A stretch of 6,042 bases of DNA from an uncultured Veillonella sp. (GCA_900757715.1 CAAEOZ010000121.1:1-6042), one strand, 5' to 3'. Positions 1-5,919 are shown, counted from the stretch's first letter. Notes: generated by a model from the sequence alone, not told the origin. Made by a program: numbers and translations.

Positions 1-72
1 AGCTGCTTGAAATACGATGGTAATCCATTCACAAAAAGTTATGTGAAAAATGCGATTAAGGAGGTCCTATAA
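1..72 (+). CDS. korA: 2-oxoacid:ferredoxin oxidoreductase alpha subunit, C-terminal end (partial)
   Basis: This is the 3' end of a gene that begins before the window. Frame 1 is open from base 1 to a TAA at 70-72 and encodes 23 residues ending in KNAIKEVL. The stretch KYDGNPFT resembles the extreme C-terminus of alpha subunits of two-subunit 2-oxoacid (2-oxoglutarate type) ferredoxin oxidoreductases. The identity rests mostly on the next gene, which is the matching beta subunit and starts one base after this stop. The beta-subunit ribosome binding site lies inside these last codons, so the two are surely cotranscribed and probably translationally coupled. The alpha subunit normally supplies part of the dimer core and the CoA-side domains. 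Nothing about its active site can be judged from this fragment. Confidence 0.8.
   Translation, partial: SCLKYDGNPFTKSYVKNAIKEVL
58..65 (+). promoter_or_regulatory. Ribosome binding site of korB
   Basis: AAGGAGGT is a near-perfect Shine-Dalgarno sequence, 8 bases before the ATG at 74. It decides the start. The in-frame ATG at 50 lies upstream of this site and inside the alpha-subunit coding end, so it is not the true start. Confidence 0.9.
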
Positions 73-73
73 T

Positions 74-946
74 ATGACAACAGCTAAAGATTACAGAAAT
101 GATATTCGTCCTAACTGGTGTCCAGGCTGTGGCCATTATGGGGTTCAAGCGGCGATTACTGACGCTGTAGTAGCGAAAAATATTCCACCAGAAAAATTAG
201 CCATAATTTCCGGTATTGGTTGTTCTAGCCGTATCGGTGGCTATTTCTACGCTTATGGTGCGCATACAACTCATGGCCGTGCGCTTCCTTATGCGCAAGG
301 CGTTAAGCTTGCTAACCAAGACCTAGAAGTTATTGCATTTTCCGGTGACGGTGATGCCTTTGCTATCGGTATGGGTCACACCATTCATGCTTTTAAACGT
401 AATGTAAACATGACATACGTAGTAATGGATAACCATGTATATGGTTTGACTAAAGGTCAAGCATCCCCTCGTTCTGACATCGGTTTTGTTACAAAAACAA
501 CTCCTCATGGTGCGTTTGAGTCTCCATTGTCCGTTTGTGAAACTGCGATTGCAGCAGGTGCTACATTTGTAGCACAAAGCTATATGGTGAATCGTAAAGA
601 GCTCGTTGATTTGATTCAACAAGCTATGGATCATGAGGGCTTCTCCTTCATTAATGTATTTAGCCCATGTGTTACATATAATAAACGCAATAGTTATGAT
701 TGGTTCAAAGAACACTTAGTAGCATTGCCTGAAGGTTATGACCCAACAGATCGTGCAACAGCGCTTAAAACTTTGGGTGATACTGATGGTTTGGTTACAG
801 GCCTTATCTATCAAAATACATCTAAACCTTCCTTTGAAAAAGCAATGGCTGCAGCAAATGGCGGACCACATCCTCGTCCATTGACTGAAGATGTTGTAAA
901 ACCTGACCAAGCATTATTTGATAGTCTTTGCAATCAATTTAAATAA
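74..946 (+). CDS. korB: 2-oxoacid:ferredoxin oxidoreductase beta subunit (KorB type)
   Basis: This is the TPP-binding subunit of a two-subunit, CoA-dependent 2-oxoacid:ferredoxin oxidoreductase. It oxidatively decarboxylates a 2-oxoacid to an acyl-CoA and passes electrons to ferredoxin in the cytoplasm. The 290-residue length is typical. Visible motifs, numbered from the ATG at 74, are WCPGCGH (15-21), GIGCSSRIGGY (47-57), HGRALPYAQGVK (67-78), the TPP/Mg motif GDGDAFAIG (91-99) with N120 in MDNHVYGLTKGQ (118-129), and SPCVTYNK (197-204). Cys16, Cys19, Cys50 and Cys199 are the expected ligands of the single 4Fe-4S cluster. The KorB-like DYRNDIRPNWCPGCG start favours 2-oxoglutarate as substrate, but related enzymes act on other oxoacids, so the substrate is inferred. 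It is the last gene of its operon and is followed by a strong terminator. Confidence 0.93.
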   Translation: MTTAKDYRNDIRPNWCPGCGHYGVQAAITDAVVAKNIPPEKLAIISGIGCSSRIGGYFYAYGAHTTHGRALPYAQGVKLANQDLEVIAFSGDGDAFAIGMGHTIHAFKRNVNMTYVVMDNHVYGLTKGQASPRSDIGFVTKTTPHGAFESPLSVCETAIAAGATFVAQSYMVNRKELVDLIQQAMDHEGFSFINVFSPCVTYNKRNSYDWFKEHLVALPEGYDPTDRATALKTLGDTDGLVTGLIYQNTSKPSFEKAMAAANGGPHPRPLTEDVVKPDQALFDSLCNQFK

Positions 947-948
947 TA

Positions 949-978
949 TTAGTATCGTACCCATTAGGTAGGATGCTG
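949..978 (+). other. Imperfect hairpin in the korB 3' untranslated region
   Basis: The arms 949-961 and 966-978 pair around the 4-base loop ATTA. There is one G-G mismatch (957/970) and there are wobble pairs at 953/974 and 950/977. No T-tract follows, so it is not a terminator by itself. It sits between the korB stop and the true terminator hairpin, where such structures can protect a 3' end. That role is inferred. Confidence 0.45.
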
Positions 979-985
979 ATTAAAG

Positions 986-1015
986 AAACGTGTCACCTTC
1001 GGGTGGCACGTTTTT
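986..1015 (+). terminator. Rho-independent terminator of the korAB operon
   Basis: A 12-bp stem (986-997 with 1002-1013) closes on a TTCG tetraloop and runs into TTTTT at 1011-1015. The only non-Watson-Crick pair is the wobble T993-G1006. This is a textbook intrinsic terminator. It separates korAB from the transporter gene that follows. Confidence 0.95.
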
Positions 1016-1086
1016 GTATGTACTATTTTATGAAAAACTATTTAGTATATTGCTTTCTGCGATTTGTCCCATGTGGTTATATAACG

Positions 1087-1095
1087 TGATATAAT
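1087..1095 (+). promoter_or_regulatory. Extended -10 promoter for the MATE transporter gene
   Basis: TGATATAAT contains a perfect TATAAT at 1090-1095 preceded by TGn, the extended -10 form. No good -35 sits at 16-18 bases. TTGTCC at 1064-1069 is 20 bases upstream and weak. Transcription would begin near 1102, at the start of the 20-bp tandem repeat. It lies after the korAB terminator, as expected for a new transcription unit. Confidence 0.65.
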
Positions 1096-1101
1096 AAGGA
1101 C

Positions 1102-1141
1102 ATTGTATGATATTCATTGCAATTGTATCGTATTCATTGCA
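1102..1141 (+). repeat. Tandem 20-bp direct repeat in the transporter leader
   Basis: Two adjacent copies, 1102-1121 and 1122-1141, match at 18 of 20 positions. They differ only at repeat positions 8 and 9 (GA versus CG). Each ends in TATTCATTGCA. The junction creates the palindrome ATTGCAAT at 1116-1123. The array lies between the predicted transcription start and the ribosome binding site at 1142-1145, so it could be an operator, an RNA control element or a neutral duplication. Confidence 0.85.
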
Positions 1142-1145
1142 GAGG
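1142..1145 (+). promoter_or_regulatory. Ribosome binding site of the MATE gene
   Basis: GAGG lies 5 bases before the ATG at 1151, directly after the second 20-bp repeat. It selects ATG 1151 over the in-frame TTG at 1103. The TTG would put the first repeat into the coding sequence, overlaps the predicted transcription start and has no fitting ribosome binding site. Confidence 0.7.
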
Positions 1146-1150
1146 TTTTT

Positions 1151-2497
1151 ATGAAAGCATACGAAAAGGGCCTCAGTCTATCTATCTGGACTTTGAGTTG
1201 GCCTATATTTATTGAAGTGTTCCTACAGATGCTAGTAGGTAATATAGACCAATTGATGATGAGTCACTACTCGCCTCAAGCGGTAGCAGCGGTAGCTAAT
1301 GCCAATCAAATTTTAAATATCTTTATTATGCTCATCATCGTCATGAGTACAGCTACGACGATTTTGATTGCTCAATATTTAGGAGCGAGAAACCAGTCCA
1401 AGCTATCAGAAGTATGTACGGTCAGCTTAATGATGAATTTTCTCTTTTCATCTATAGCGGCAGTATTCTTTATTACTTGCCATGAATGGATCTTTACATG
1501 GCTAGGTATACCACCAGAAACGATGAGTGATACGTCGATATATACTACTATCGTTGCTGCAGGGCTACCGATACAAGCGATGTATTATGCGTTAGTAGCC
1601 GTATTTAGAGGTCACTCATTAACACGCGTTACCATGTACATTGCCCTTGTGATGAATATCATTCATATTCTAACAAACTATGTATTAATCTTTGGACATG
1701 GACCAATACCAAGTCTTGGGGTATTAGGTGTTTCTATTTCTACGTGGCTATCTAAGGTAGTAGGCCTCGTGATTATTGGTTATACTTTTAAGAAATTATT
1801 GGACTTAAAAATTAGCTTTTCATTCTTAAAACCATTTCCGTGGCATACGGTTAAATCTTTATTGCATATTAGTGTTCCTTCTGGTGGAGAAACATTGAGC
1901 TATCAATTATCTCAAACGACGATTATGAAAATGGTCAATATTTTGGGACTCGCGGTAATCAATACAAAGGTGTATGTATCTGTTATCGCCATGCTTTGTT
2001 ATGTATACACCATAGCGCTATCCAATGCTTCACAAGTTATTGTAGGCTTCCTAATGGGCGCTAAACGCCAAGAGGAGGTTACTAGTCGTGTATGGAGGTC
2101 CATGTATTTAGCGATTGCTATTAGCGTAGGTCTTGCTACATTCTTCTATGTGACTAGTGATTTTGTTGTATCTGTGTTTACTTCAGATCCGGAAATCTTA
2201 GAGTTAGCACATAATGTATTACTGGTTGAGATCTTCCTTGAGTTAGGACGTGCAGTAAATATCGTTATGGTTGGTTGTTTACAGGCTGCTGGTGATATTC
2301 GTACGCCTATGCTAGTGGGAATCTTTGGCATGTGGTTATGCGCCGTGCCATTATCGTATCTATTTGGTATTTACTGGGGCTGGGGCCTTGTTGGTATATG
2401 GATTGCCATGGCCGCTGATGAAATCTTGCGAGGTGTATTGTTTGTATATCGTTGGTATAGCGGCAAATGGAGAAACAAGCATCTTATCGAAGCTTAA
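1151..2497 (+). CDS. MATE-family multidrug/toxin efflux transporter
   Basis: This inner-membrane protein of 448 residues has the usual length of bacterial MATE exporters, which extrude cationic drugs or metabolites using a Na+ or H+ gradient. Hydrophobic segments fill the chain, consistent with 12 helices in two halves of about 220 residues. The first half shows LVGNIDQLMMSHYSPQAVAAV (28-48) with Asp33, then LIAQYLGAR (72-80). The second half shows SVPSGGETLSYQ (241-252), VGFLMGAKR (298-306), and GCLQAAGDIRTPMLVG (375-390), the usual MATE loop. A basic tail ends the protein. The substrate cannot be read from the sequence, and the gene is too divergent for me to give a symbol. It has its own promoter after the korAB terminator, and the next gene follows after 107 bp. 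Its link to neighbouring metabolism is unknown. Confidence 0.92.
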   Translation: MKAYEKGLSLSIWTLSWPIFIEVFLQMLVGNIDQLMMSHYSPQAVAAVANANQILNIFIMLIIVMSTATTILIAQYLGARNQSKLSEVCTVSLMMNFLFSSIAAVFFITCHEWIFTWLGIPPETMSDTSIYTTIVAAGLPIQAMYYALVAVFRGHSLTRVTMYIALVMNIIHILTNYVLIFGHGPIPSLGVLGVSISTWLSKVVGLVIIGYTFKKLLDLKISFSFLKPFPWHTVKSLLHISVPSGGETLSYQLSQTTIMKMVNILGLAVINTKVYVSVIAMLCYVYTIALSNASQVIVGFLMGAKRQEEVTSRVWRSMYLAIAISVGLATFFYVTSDFVVSVFTSDPEILELAHNVLLVEIFLELGRAVNIVMVGCLQAAGDIRTPMLVGIFGMWLCAVPLSYLFGIYWGWGLVGIWIAMAADEILRGVLFVYRWYSGKWRNKHLIEA

Positions 2498-2518
2498 TTT
2501 CATTCTCCCTAATTTTGA

Positions 2519-2548
2519 TTTACAATTAGCTAAATAATAATGTAATAT
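2519..2548 (+). promoter_or_regulatory. Weak candidate promoter for tyrA
   Basis: TTTACA (2519-2524) is followed after 18 bases by TAATAT (2543-2548). The -35 is a fair match and the -10 is poor. It is the best pair seen in the 107-bp spacer, but AT-rich DNA gives such matches by chance. tyrA may instead be transcribed by read-through from the transporter gene. Confidence 0.25.
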
Positions 2549-2584
2549 AACTAGCATTATATTGGAGAATAGACATTGCTAGTT
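2544..2584 (+). repeat. Overlapping inverted repeats between the MATE gene and tyrA
   Basis: Two inverted repeats overlap here. AATATAA (2544-2550) pairs with TTATATT (2557-2563) around 6 bases. AACTAGCA (2549-2556) pairs perfectly with TGCTAGTT (2577-2584) around 20 bases. They share bases 2549-2550, and the second stem uses the loop of the first, so as RNA they exclude each other. TTTT at 2583-2586 follows the larger stem, making a weak terminator possible. An operator for tyrA is equally possible. Confidence 0.5.
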
Positions 2585-2604
2585 TTACTTGAAAGTAGGT
2601 TTAT

Positions 2605-3492
2605 ATGAGCAAGACAGTAGGCATTATTGGCTTAGGCCTATTAGGTGGATCCTTGGCAAAGGCCTTAAAGGCATATACCGATTATGAGGTAGTAGGTTAT
2701 GCACGTCGCCAAGAGGTCTGTGATGCGGCTATTCAAGATGGAGTAGTAAAAGCTGCATGGACAGAAGTTGAACCATTGATTAAACATTCTGATATCGTTG
2801 TATTCTCCTTGCCGCCTGATACAAATGCACGACTTTTTACTGAAACGGCTCATCTATTTAGACCAGGACAAGTCGTAACCGATGTATCTAGTGCGAAGGA
2901 AAATTTTGTACGAGCCGTTTATGAATCGATTCCTAAGGGGACCGTTTTCGTATCTGTCCATCCTATGGCAGGATCCGAAAAGGGTGGGTATGAAGTATCT
3001 CATAAAAACCTATTCAAAGGTATGGGCTGGATCGTGTTAGAAGATAAGGCATCTGATGTATATAGTGAAGAAGTAGCTCAAGAATTAGCTGAAATGGGTC
3101 GTGCCTTAGGGTCTCGCATTGAGTTTGTCGATATCTATGCCCATGATGCATATCTCGCGATGGTTAGTCATATGCCTCATTTGTTGGCGTCCATTGTGAC
3201 ACAAGTTTCTGGTGGTGGTGAATTGGGCGAATTACGTATGAAATTATCTGCTGGTGGGTTCCGTGACTGCACCCGTGTTGCAGGTGGGTTACCATCTATG
3301 TGGCGTGAAATTATCTATGGAAATCGTCGTAATGTCATCGAAGGTCTCACACAAGTTGAAGCAGAAATTCAACGTGTAAAAGAAATACTTTTACAAGAGG
3401 ATGACGGTCAAGAATTAGAAATCTATCTTGAACGAAGTCGAGAGATTCGAGGAAAGTTACCGTATTTAACTGGTCAAATCAAGGATAATTAA
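2605..3492 (+). CDS. tyrA: Prephenate dehydrogenase
   Basis: This cytoplasmic enzyme oxidatively decarboxylates prephenate to 4-hydroxyphenylpyruvate, the committed step to tyrosine. The 295 residues fit a monofunctional TyrA. The N-terminal Rossmann domain has VGIIGLGLLGGSLA (5-18) with the glycines of GxGxxG at 9, 11 and 14, then TDVSSAKE (92-99). Further motifs are HPMAGSEKGGYE (119-130) with the likely catalytic His119, SHMPH (188-192), and AGGFRDCTRVAGG (216-228) with Arg224 as a likely substrate-binding arginine. At the end of the second beta strand the sequence is GYARRQE (31-37), with no acidic residue where NAD-specific enzymes usually have one. That suggests NADP use, as in cyanobacterial arogenate dehydrogenases. 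Arogenate as substrate is therefore not excluded. There is no C-terminal ACT domain, so tyrosine feedback through that domain is absent. The ATG at 2605 follows a modest TAGGT ribosome binding site. Confidence 0.93.
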   Translation: MSKTVGIIGLGLLGGSLAKALKAYTDYEVVGYARRQEVCDAAIQDGVVKAAWTEVEPLIKHSDIVVFSLPPDTNARLFTETAHLFRPGQVVTDVSSAKENFVRAVYESIPKGTVFVSVHPMAGSEKGGYEVSHKNLFKGMGWIVLEDKASDVYSEEVAQELAEMGRALGSRIEFVDIYAHDAYLAMVSHMPHLLASIVTQVSGGGELGELRMKLSAGGFRDCTRVAGGLPSMWREIIYGNRRNVIEGLTQVEAEIQRVKEILLQEDDGQELEIYLERSREIRGKLPYLTGQIKDN

Positions 3493-3540
3493 AATGGCGT
3501 AGTTTTGTATCCTATAAGAGAGTAAATGTAACTGGAAAAC

Positions 3541-3568
3541 ATGACATATATCTAGAAACGTGTATACT
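3541..3568 (+). promoter_or_regulatory. Promoter of the arsAB pair
   Basis: ATGACA (3541-3546) is followed by a 16-base spacer and TATACT (3563-3568). Each hexamer matches five of six consensus positions. Transcription would start near 3575, within the 10-bp palindrome ATATCGATAT (3571-3580), leaving a leader of about 40 bases. That is too short for a cobalamin riboswitch. ATATATC occurs at both 3546-3552 and 3569-3575, which may be chance in AT-rich DNA. Confidence 0.6.
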
Positions 3569-3602
3569 ATATATCGATATGAGTATGTAAATATATTATG
3601 TT

Positions 3603-3609
3603 AAGGGAG
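3603..3609 (+). promoter_or_regulatory. Ribosome binding site of arsA
   Basis: AAGGGAG lies 5 bases before the ATG at 3615 and fixes this start. Confidence 0.75.
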
Positions 3610-3614
3610 CTTTT

Positions 3615-4652
3615 ATGAGTTTGTTACAAGAAACTTGTGGCGCTATTACAGGTCGCAGCTTAAAGATTGAACAACATATATTTAATAGCTGGAATGCAGA
3701 ATCGCCGGTGGAACTATATGGTCGTCTTGTAGATGTTGTGGCTCAATATGGGGCGGCTACGAATCAAGAGCAGGTAACCGTGCCAAAACCATGTATGATT
3801 ATTGCTTCTGCGGATCATGGCGTAGCTGATATGGGTGTCAGTGCGTATCCTAAGGAAACAACTGTTGGGATGACACAAAATTATCTAATCCCCAAAGGGG
3901 CGGGTGCTAACTCCCTAGCTAATTATTGTGGGGCCCAAATGGAAGTTATCGACATGGGGATTGATGCGGATATGAGTTGGGTTCCAGGTCTTCGAAGTCA
4001 TAAACTGGGGATGGGTACAAAAAACTTTGTAGAAGAGCCGGCTATGACGCGCGAACAAGCCGTGGAGGGCATCGAAACAGGGATTCGTCTAGTAAAAGAA
4101 AAAATCGATGAAGGCTTCAACGTATTTTTGGTAGGTGAAATGGGCATATCGAATACGACAGCTAGTGCTCTTATGACCGCTAAGTTTGCAGGACTTACAG
4201 CGGAAGAGGCGACGGGACGAGGAACGAATATTTCCGATGAACGCCTCAAACTAAAACAGCGGATCGTTCATGATGTGCTAGAAAAATATAAGGATATTAG
4301 TAAGGATGATGCTCTTGGTATTTTATCGTCTGTAGGCGGTTTTGAATTTGCTTGTATTGTTGGTGTTATCTTAGGCGCTGCAGCAAATCATGGGTTAGTT
4401 ATTATTGATGGATTTAATACATCGGCTTGTGCATTGGTGGCTAAAACGTTGGCTCCAAAAGCGATGGATTATGTGATGGCATCTCATTTGTCTGCAGAGA
4501 AGGCGGCGAAGTCCTCCTTAGAAAACCTAGGCTTAGAAGCGTATGTAGACTTGGGACTTTGTTTGGGTGAGGCCTCTGGCAGTTCGATACAAATGGGGAT
4601 GCTAGATCTTGCGGTGCATATGTATATGGCTATTACAGGAGGTAATAAATGA
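3615..4652 (+). CDS. arsA: CobT-family lower-ligand phosphoribosyltransferase, catalytic member (ArsA-like)
   Basis: CobT enzymes transfer phosphoribose from nicotinate mononucleotide to the base that becomes the cobamide lower ligand, giving an alpha-ribotide. The 345 residues match the family's usual length, and all its motifs are present. These are SADHGVADMGVSAYP (65-79), the glycine-rich NYLIPKGAGAN (89-99), VGEMGISNTTASAL (173-186) with Glu175, GRGTNISDERLKLK (201-214) with the conserved Lys214, SVGGFEFACIVG (239-250), IIDGF (263-267), and GLCLGEASGSS (314-324) with Glu319. Glu175 and Glu319 correspond to Salmonella CobT Glu174 and Glu317, the latter being the proposed general base. A second, divergent CobT homologue overlaps the stop by 4 bp. 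That is the layout of Sporomusa ovata arsA-arsB, whose products form a heterodimer able to use phenol and p-cresol. Family membership is certain. ArsA rather than plain CobT is inferred from the tandem pair. Confidence 0.9.
   Translation: MSLLQETCGAITGRSLKIEQHIFNSWNAESPVELYGRLVDVVAQYGAATNQEQVTVPKPCMIIASADHGVADMGVSAYPKETTVGMTQNYLIPKGAGANSLANYCGAQMEVIDMGIDADMSWVPGLRSHKLGMGTKNFVEEPAMTREQAVEGIETGIRLVKEKIDEGFNVFLVGEMGISNTTASALMTAKFAGLTAEEATGRGTNISDERLKLKQRIVHDVLEKYKDISKDDALGILSSVGGFEFACIVGVILGAAANHGLVIIDGFNTSACALVAKTLAPKAMDYVMASHLSAEKAAKSSLENLGLEAYVDLGLCLGEASGSSIQMGMLDLAVHMYMAITGGNK
4637..4643 (+). promoter_or_regulatory. Ribosome binding site of arsB, inside the end of arsA
   Basis: AGGAGGT lies 5 bases before the ATG at 4649, within the last codons of arsA. 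With the ATGA overlap (ATG 4649-4651, TGA 4650-4652) this indicates translational coupling. It fits two proteins needed in equal amounts, such as heterodimer partners. Confidence 0.9.
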
Positions 4653-5767
4653 GAACTTTCAAAATTGAGCCGTTAGATACACAAGCAATGGAAACATGTC
4701 GATTCCGTATTGATAATCTGACAAAGCCTATCTATAGCTTGGCTACGTTAGAAACTATAGCGGAGCGTTTTGCAGGAATTTTAAGAGACCCTAAACCAAA
4801 TCATTTGCGTCAAGGTGTGCTCGTTGTGGCAGCTGATCACTTGGTAGATGGACCGCAAAATGATCAACATGGTAGTGAAAGTTATGCTGCCATAAAACGC
4901 TTTAATGAGGGAACAACAGCTACACAAGGGGCTGCAGCTAAATTAAATGCTGTTGTACATGTGGTGAATATAGGTCTAGAACAAGACACTTCTGATTTAG
5001 CAAATATTGAGCAACAGGTGATTCGGAAGGGGTCCCATTTCTTTGGTGTAGAACCTGTTATTTCTCGAGATGAATTAGACCGTGCTCTTGAGCTAGGTTT
5101 TGCCTATGCAGATAAATTACATGCAGATGGATTACAAGTGGTGGCGATTGGTAACATAGGGGAGAGAGCTTTTTTAGATTCTCTCGTAACGACAGCTACT
5201 ATTACAGGCTGTGCCTACAATGATATTCTCGTACACAATGAATGGGGGCCTACAGTGGATGAACGTGCTGCTCATATTCATTCCTTTGTAGATCCATTCA
5301 AGATTGCTGTTGATGATTGGTCTACTATTAGTGAAAGTGAGCGCCGTGATGCGGTATTGCACTTGCTTCACATAGCGGGTGGTTTAGATATTGCATTTTT
5401 AACGGCCTTTATCTTAGGAGCTGCTAGCCATCGCATGGCTGTAGTCTTTGATAATATAGTAACTGGTGCAGCTGTTTTAGCGGCGGTTACCATTGAACCG
5501 CTAGTTAAGGACTATGTGTTCCCGTCGGCTGCCTATGATGAGCCTATACATGATGCGCCAATACATAAAAAACAATGTCGCTTCTTAGGGGTAAAGCCTT
5601 ATTTAGACTATAAATTGCTAATCGATGAAGCCTTAGGTTCTACCATGGGCCTATCTGTTATCAATGCATCTATGTATATGCTAAATGACATGAAAACCTT
5701 CGTTGAAGCAGAGGTGAGTGTAGCCGAAGATGGAGCCGGTAAAGGTAGACAAAAGAATAAAGAATAA
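4649..5767 (+). CDS. arsB: Divergent CobT-family protein, partner subunit (ArsB-like)
   Basis: This 372-residue protein is recognisably a CobT homologue but is altered at the active site. Retained pieces are VVAADH (59-64), the GTTATQGAAAKLN segment (88-100), IAGGLDIAFLTAFILGAASHR (242-262), VVFDNIVTGAAVLAA (265-279), and IDEALGSTMGLS (325-336), whose Glu327 aligns with the catalytic Glu of CobT. Changes are ADHLVDGP in place of ADHGVxD, GNIGERAFL (168-176) in place of GEMGxxNTT so that the first Glu becomes Asn169, and Ile210 where CobT has the conserved Lys. About 20 charged residues (353-372) extend the C-terminus. It overlaps arsA by 4 bp. Together these suggest the non-catalytic or substrate-shaping half of an ArsAB heterodimer, as in Sporomusa ovata. 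A separate activity is not excluded. Confidence 0.85.
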   Translation: MRTFKIEPLDTQAMETCRFRIDNLTKPIYSLATLETIAERFAGILRDPKPNHLRQGVLVVAADHLVDGPQNDQHGSESYAAIKRFNEGTTATQGAAAKLNAVVHVVNIGLEQDTSDLANIEQQVIRKGSHFFGVEPVISRDELDRALELGFAYADKLHADGLQVVAIGNIGERAFLDSLVTTATITGCAYNDILVHNEWGPTVDERAAHIHSFVDPFKIAVDDWSTISESERRDAVLHLLHIAGGLDIAFLTAFILGAASHRMAVVFDNIVTGAAVLAAVTIEPLVKDYVFPSAAYDEPIHDAPIHKKQCRFLGVKPYLDYKLLIDEALGSTMGLSVINASMYMLNDMKTFVEAEVSVAEDGAGKGRQKNKE

Positions 5768-5772
5768 CCCGT

Positions 5773-5826
5773 TTTAAAGGGGATTGTACCATCTCCATTT
5801 TTCTTATGTGGGCGATGGTCTTTAAA
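5773..5826 (+). terminator. Possible terminator or 3'-end structure after arsB
   Basis: The inner hairpin pairs 5788-5797 with 5809-5819, with one bulged C5813, a T-G wobble and an 11-base loop. An outer stem pairs TTTAAAG (5773-5779) with CTTTAAA (5820-5826). The T-tract after the inner stem is only CTTT, so termination may be weak, or the structure may mainly stabilise the 3' end. No better terminator occurs before the tRNA promoters. Confidence 0.45.
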
Positions 5827-5858
5827 CCAATATTTACTAGCATTTTATGGAAAAACCA

Positions 5859-5887
5859 TTGACACTATATGTGTAAATTGATATTAT
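5859..5887 (+). promoter_or_regulatory. Upstream tRNA promoter (P1)
   Basis: A perfect TTGACA (5859-5864), a 17-base spacer and TATTAT (5882-5887, five of six) make the best promoter in the window. Transcription would start near 5894, leaving a leader of about 73 bases before the tRNA. Confidence 0.85.
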
Positions 5888-5919
5888 TATATGGCAGTCA
5901 GGACGGACTTAATTCATCC

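Noticed and set aside
50..73. In-frame upstream ATG at 50 as the korB start
   Set aside because: It lies upstream of the AAGGAGGT site at 58-65 and inside the alpha-subunit coding end. The ATG at 74 has ideal spacing and gives the family's N-terminus.
323..910. Reverse-strand open frames opposite korB
   Set aside because: They lie entirely within a strongly conserved gene, encode Cys- and aromatic-rich peptides of no recognisable family, and show no start signals.
1022..1043. Direct repeat ACTATTT (1022-1028 and 1037-1043) after the korAB terminator
   Set aside because: Seven AT-rich bases repeated once over a short distance is likely chance.
1103..1150. TTG at 1103 as the MATE start, adding 16 residues
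   Set aside because: It coincides with the predicted transcription start, has no fitting ribosome binding site, and would encode the tandem repeat as a Cys-containing leader unlike MATE N-termini.
2325..2557. Short open frames on both strands over the 3' end of the MATE gene
   Set aside because: They overlap transporter coding sequence that clearly continues to 2497, and they have no recognisable product.
3493..3614. Cobalamin riboswitch upstream of the CobT homologues
   Set aside because: The spacer is only 122 bp, the predicted leader is about 40 bases, and no B12-box-like conserved core or multi-stem fold was seen.
3998..4249. Reverse-strand open frame inside arsA
   Set aside because: It is a shadow of a conserved coding region, with no promoter or ribosome binding site.
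4649..5767. Second CobT homologue as a decaying pseudogene
   Set aside because: The frame is intact over 372 codons with a strong ribosome binding site and coupled start. The changes fall at specific active-site positions while the fold motifs are kept, which points to specialisation.
5847..5859. Small inverted repeat ATGG/CCAT next to the P1 -35 box
   Set aside because: Four pairs around AAAAA is within chance expectation.
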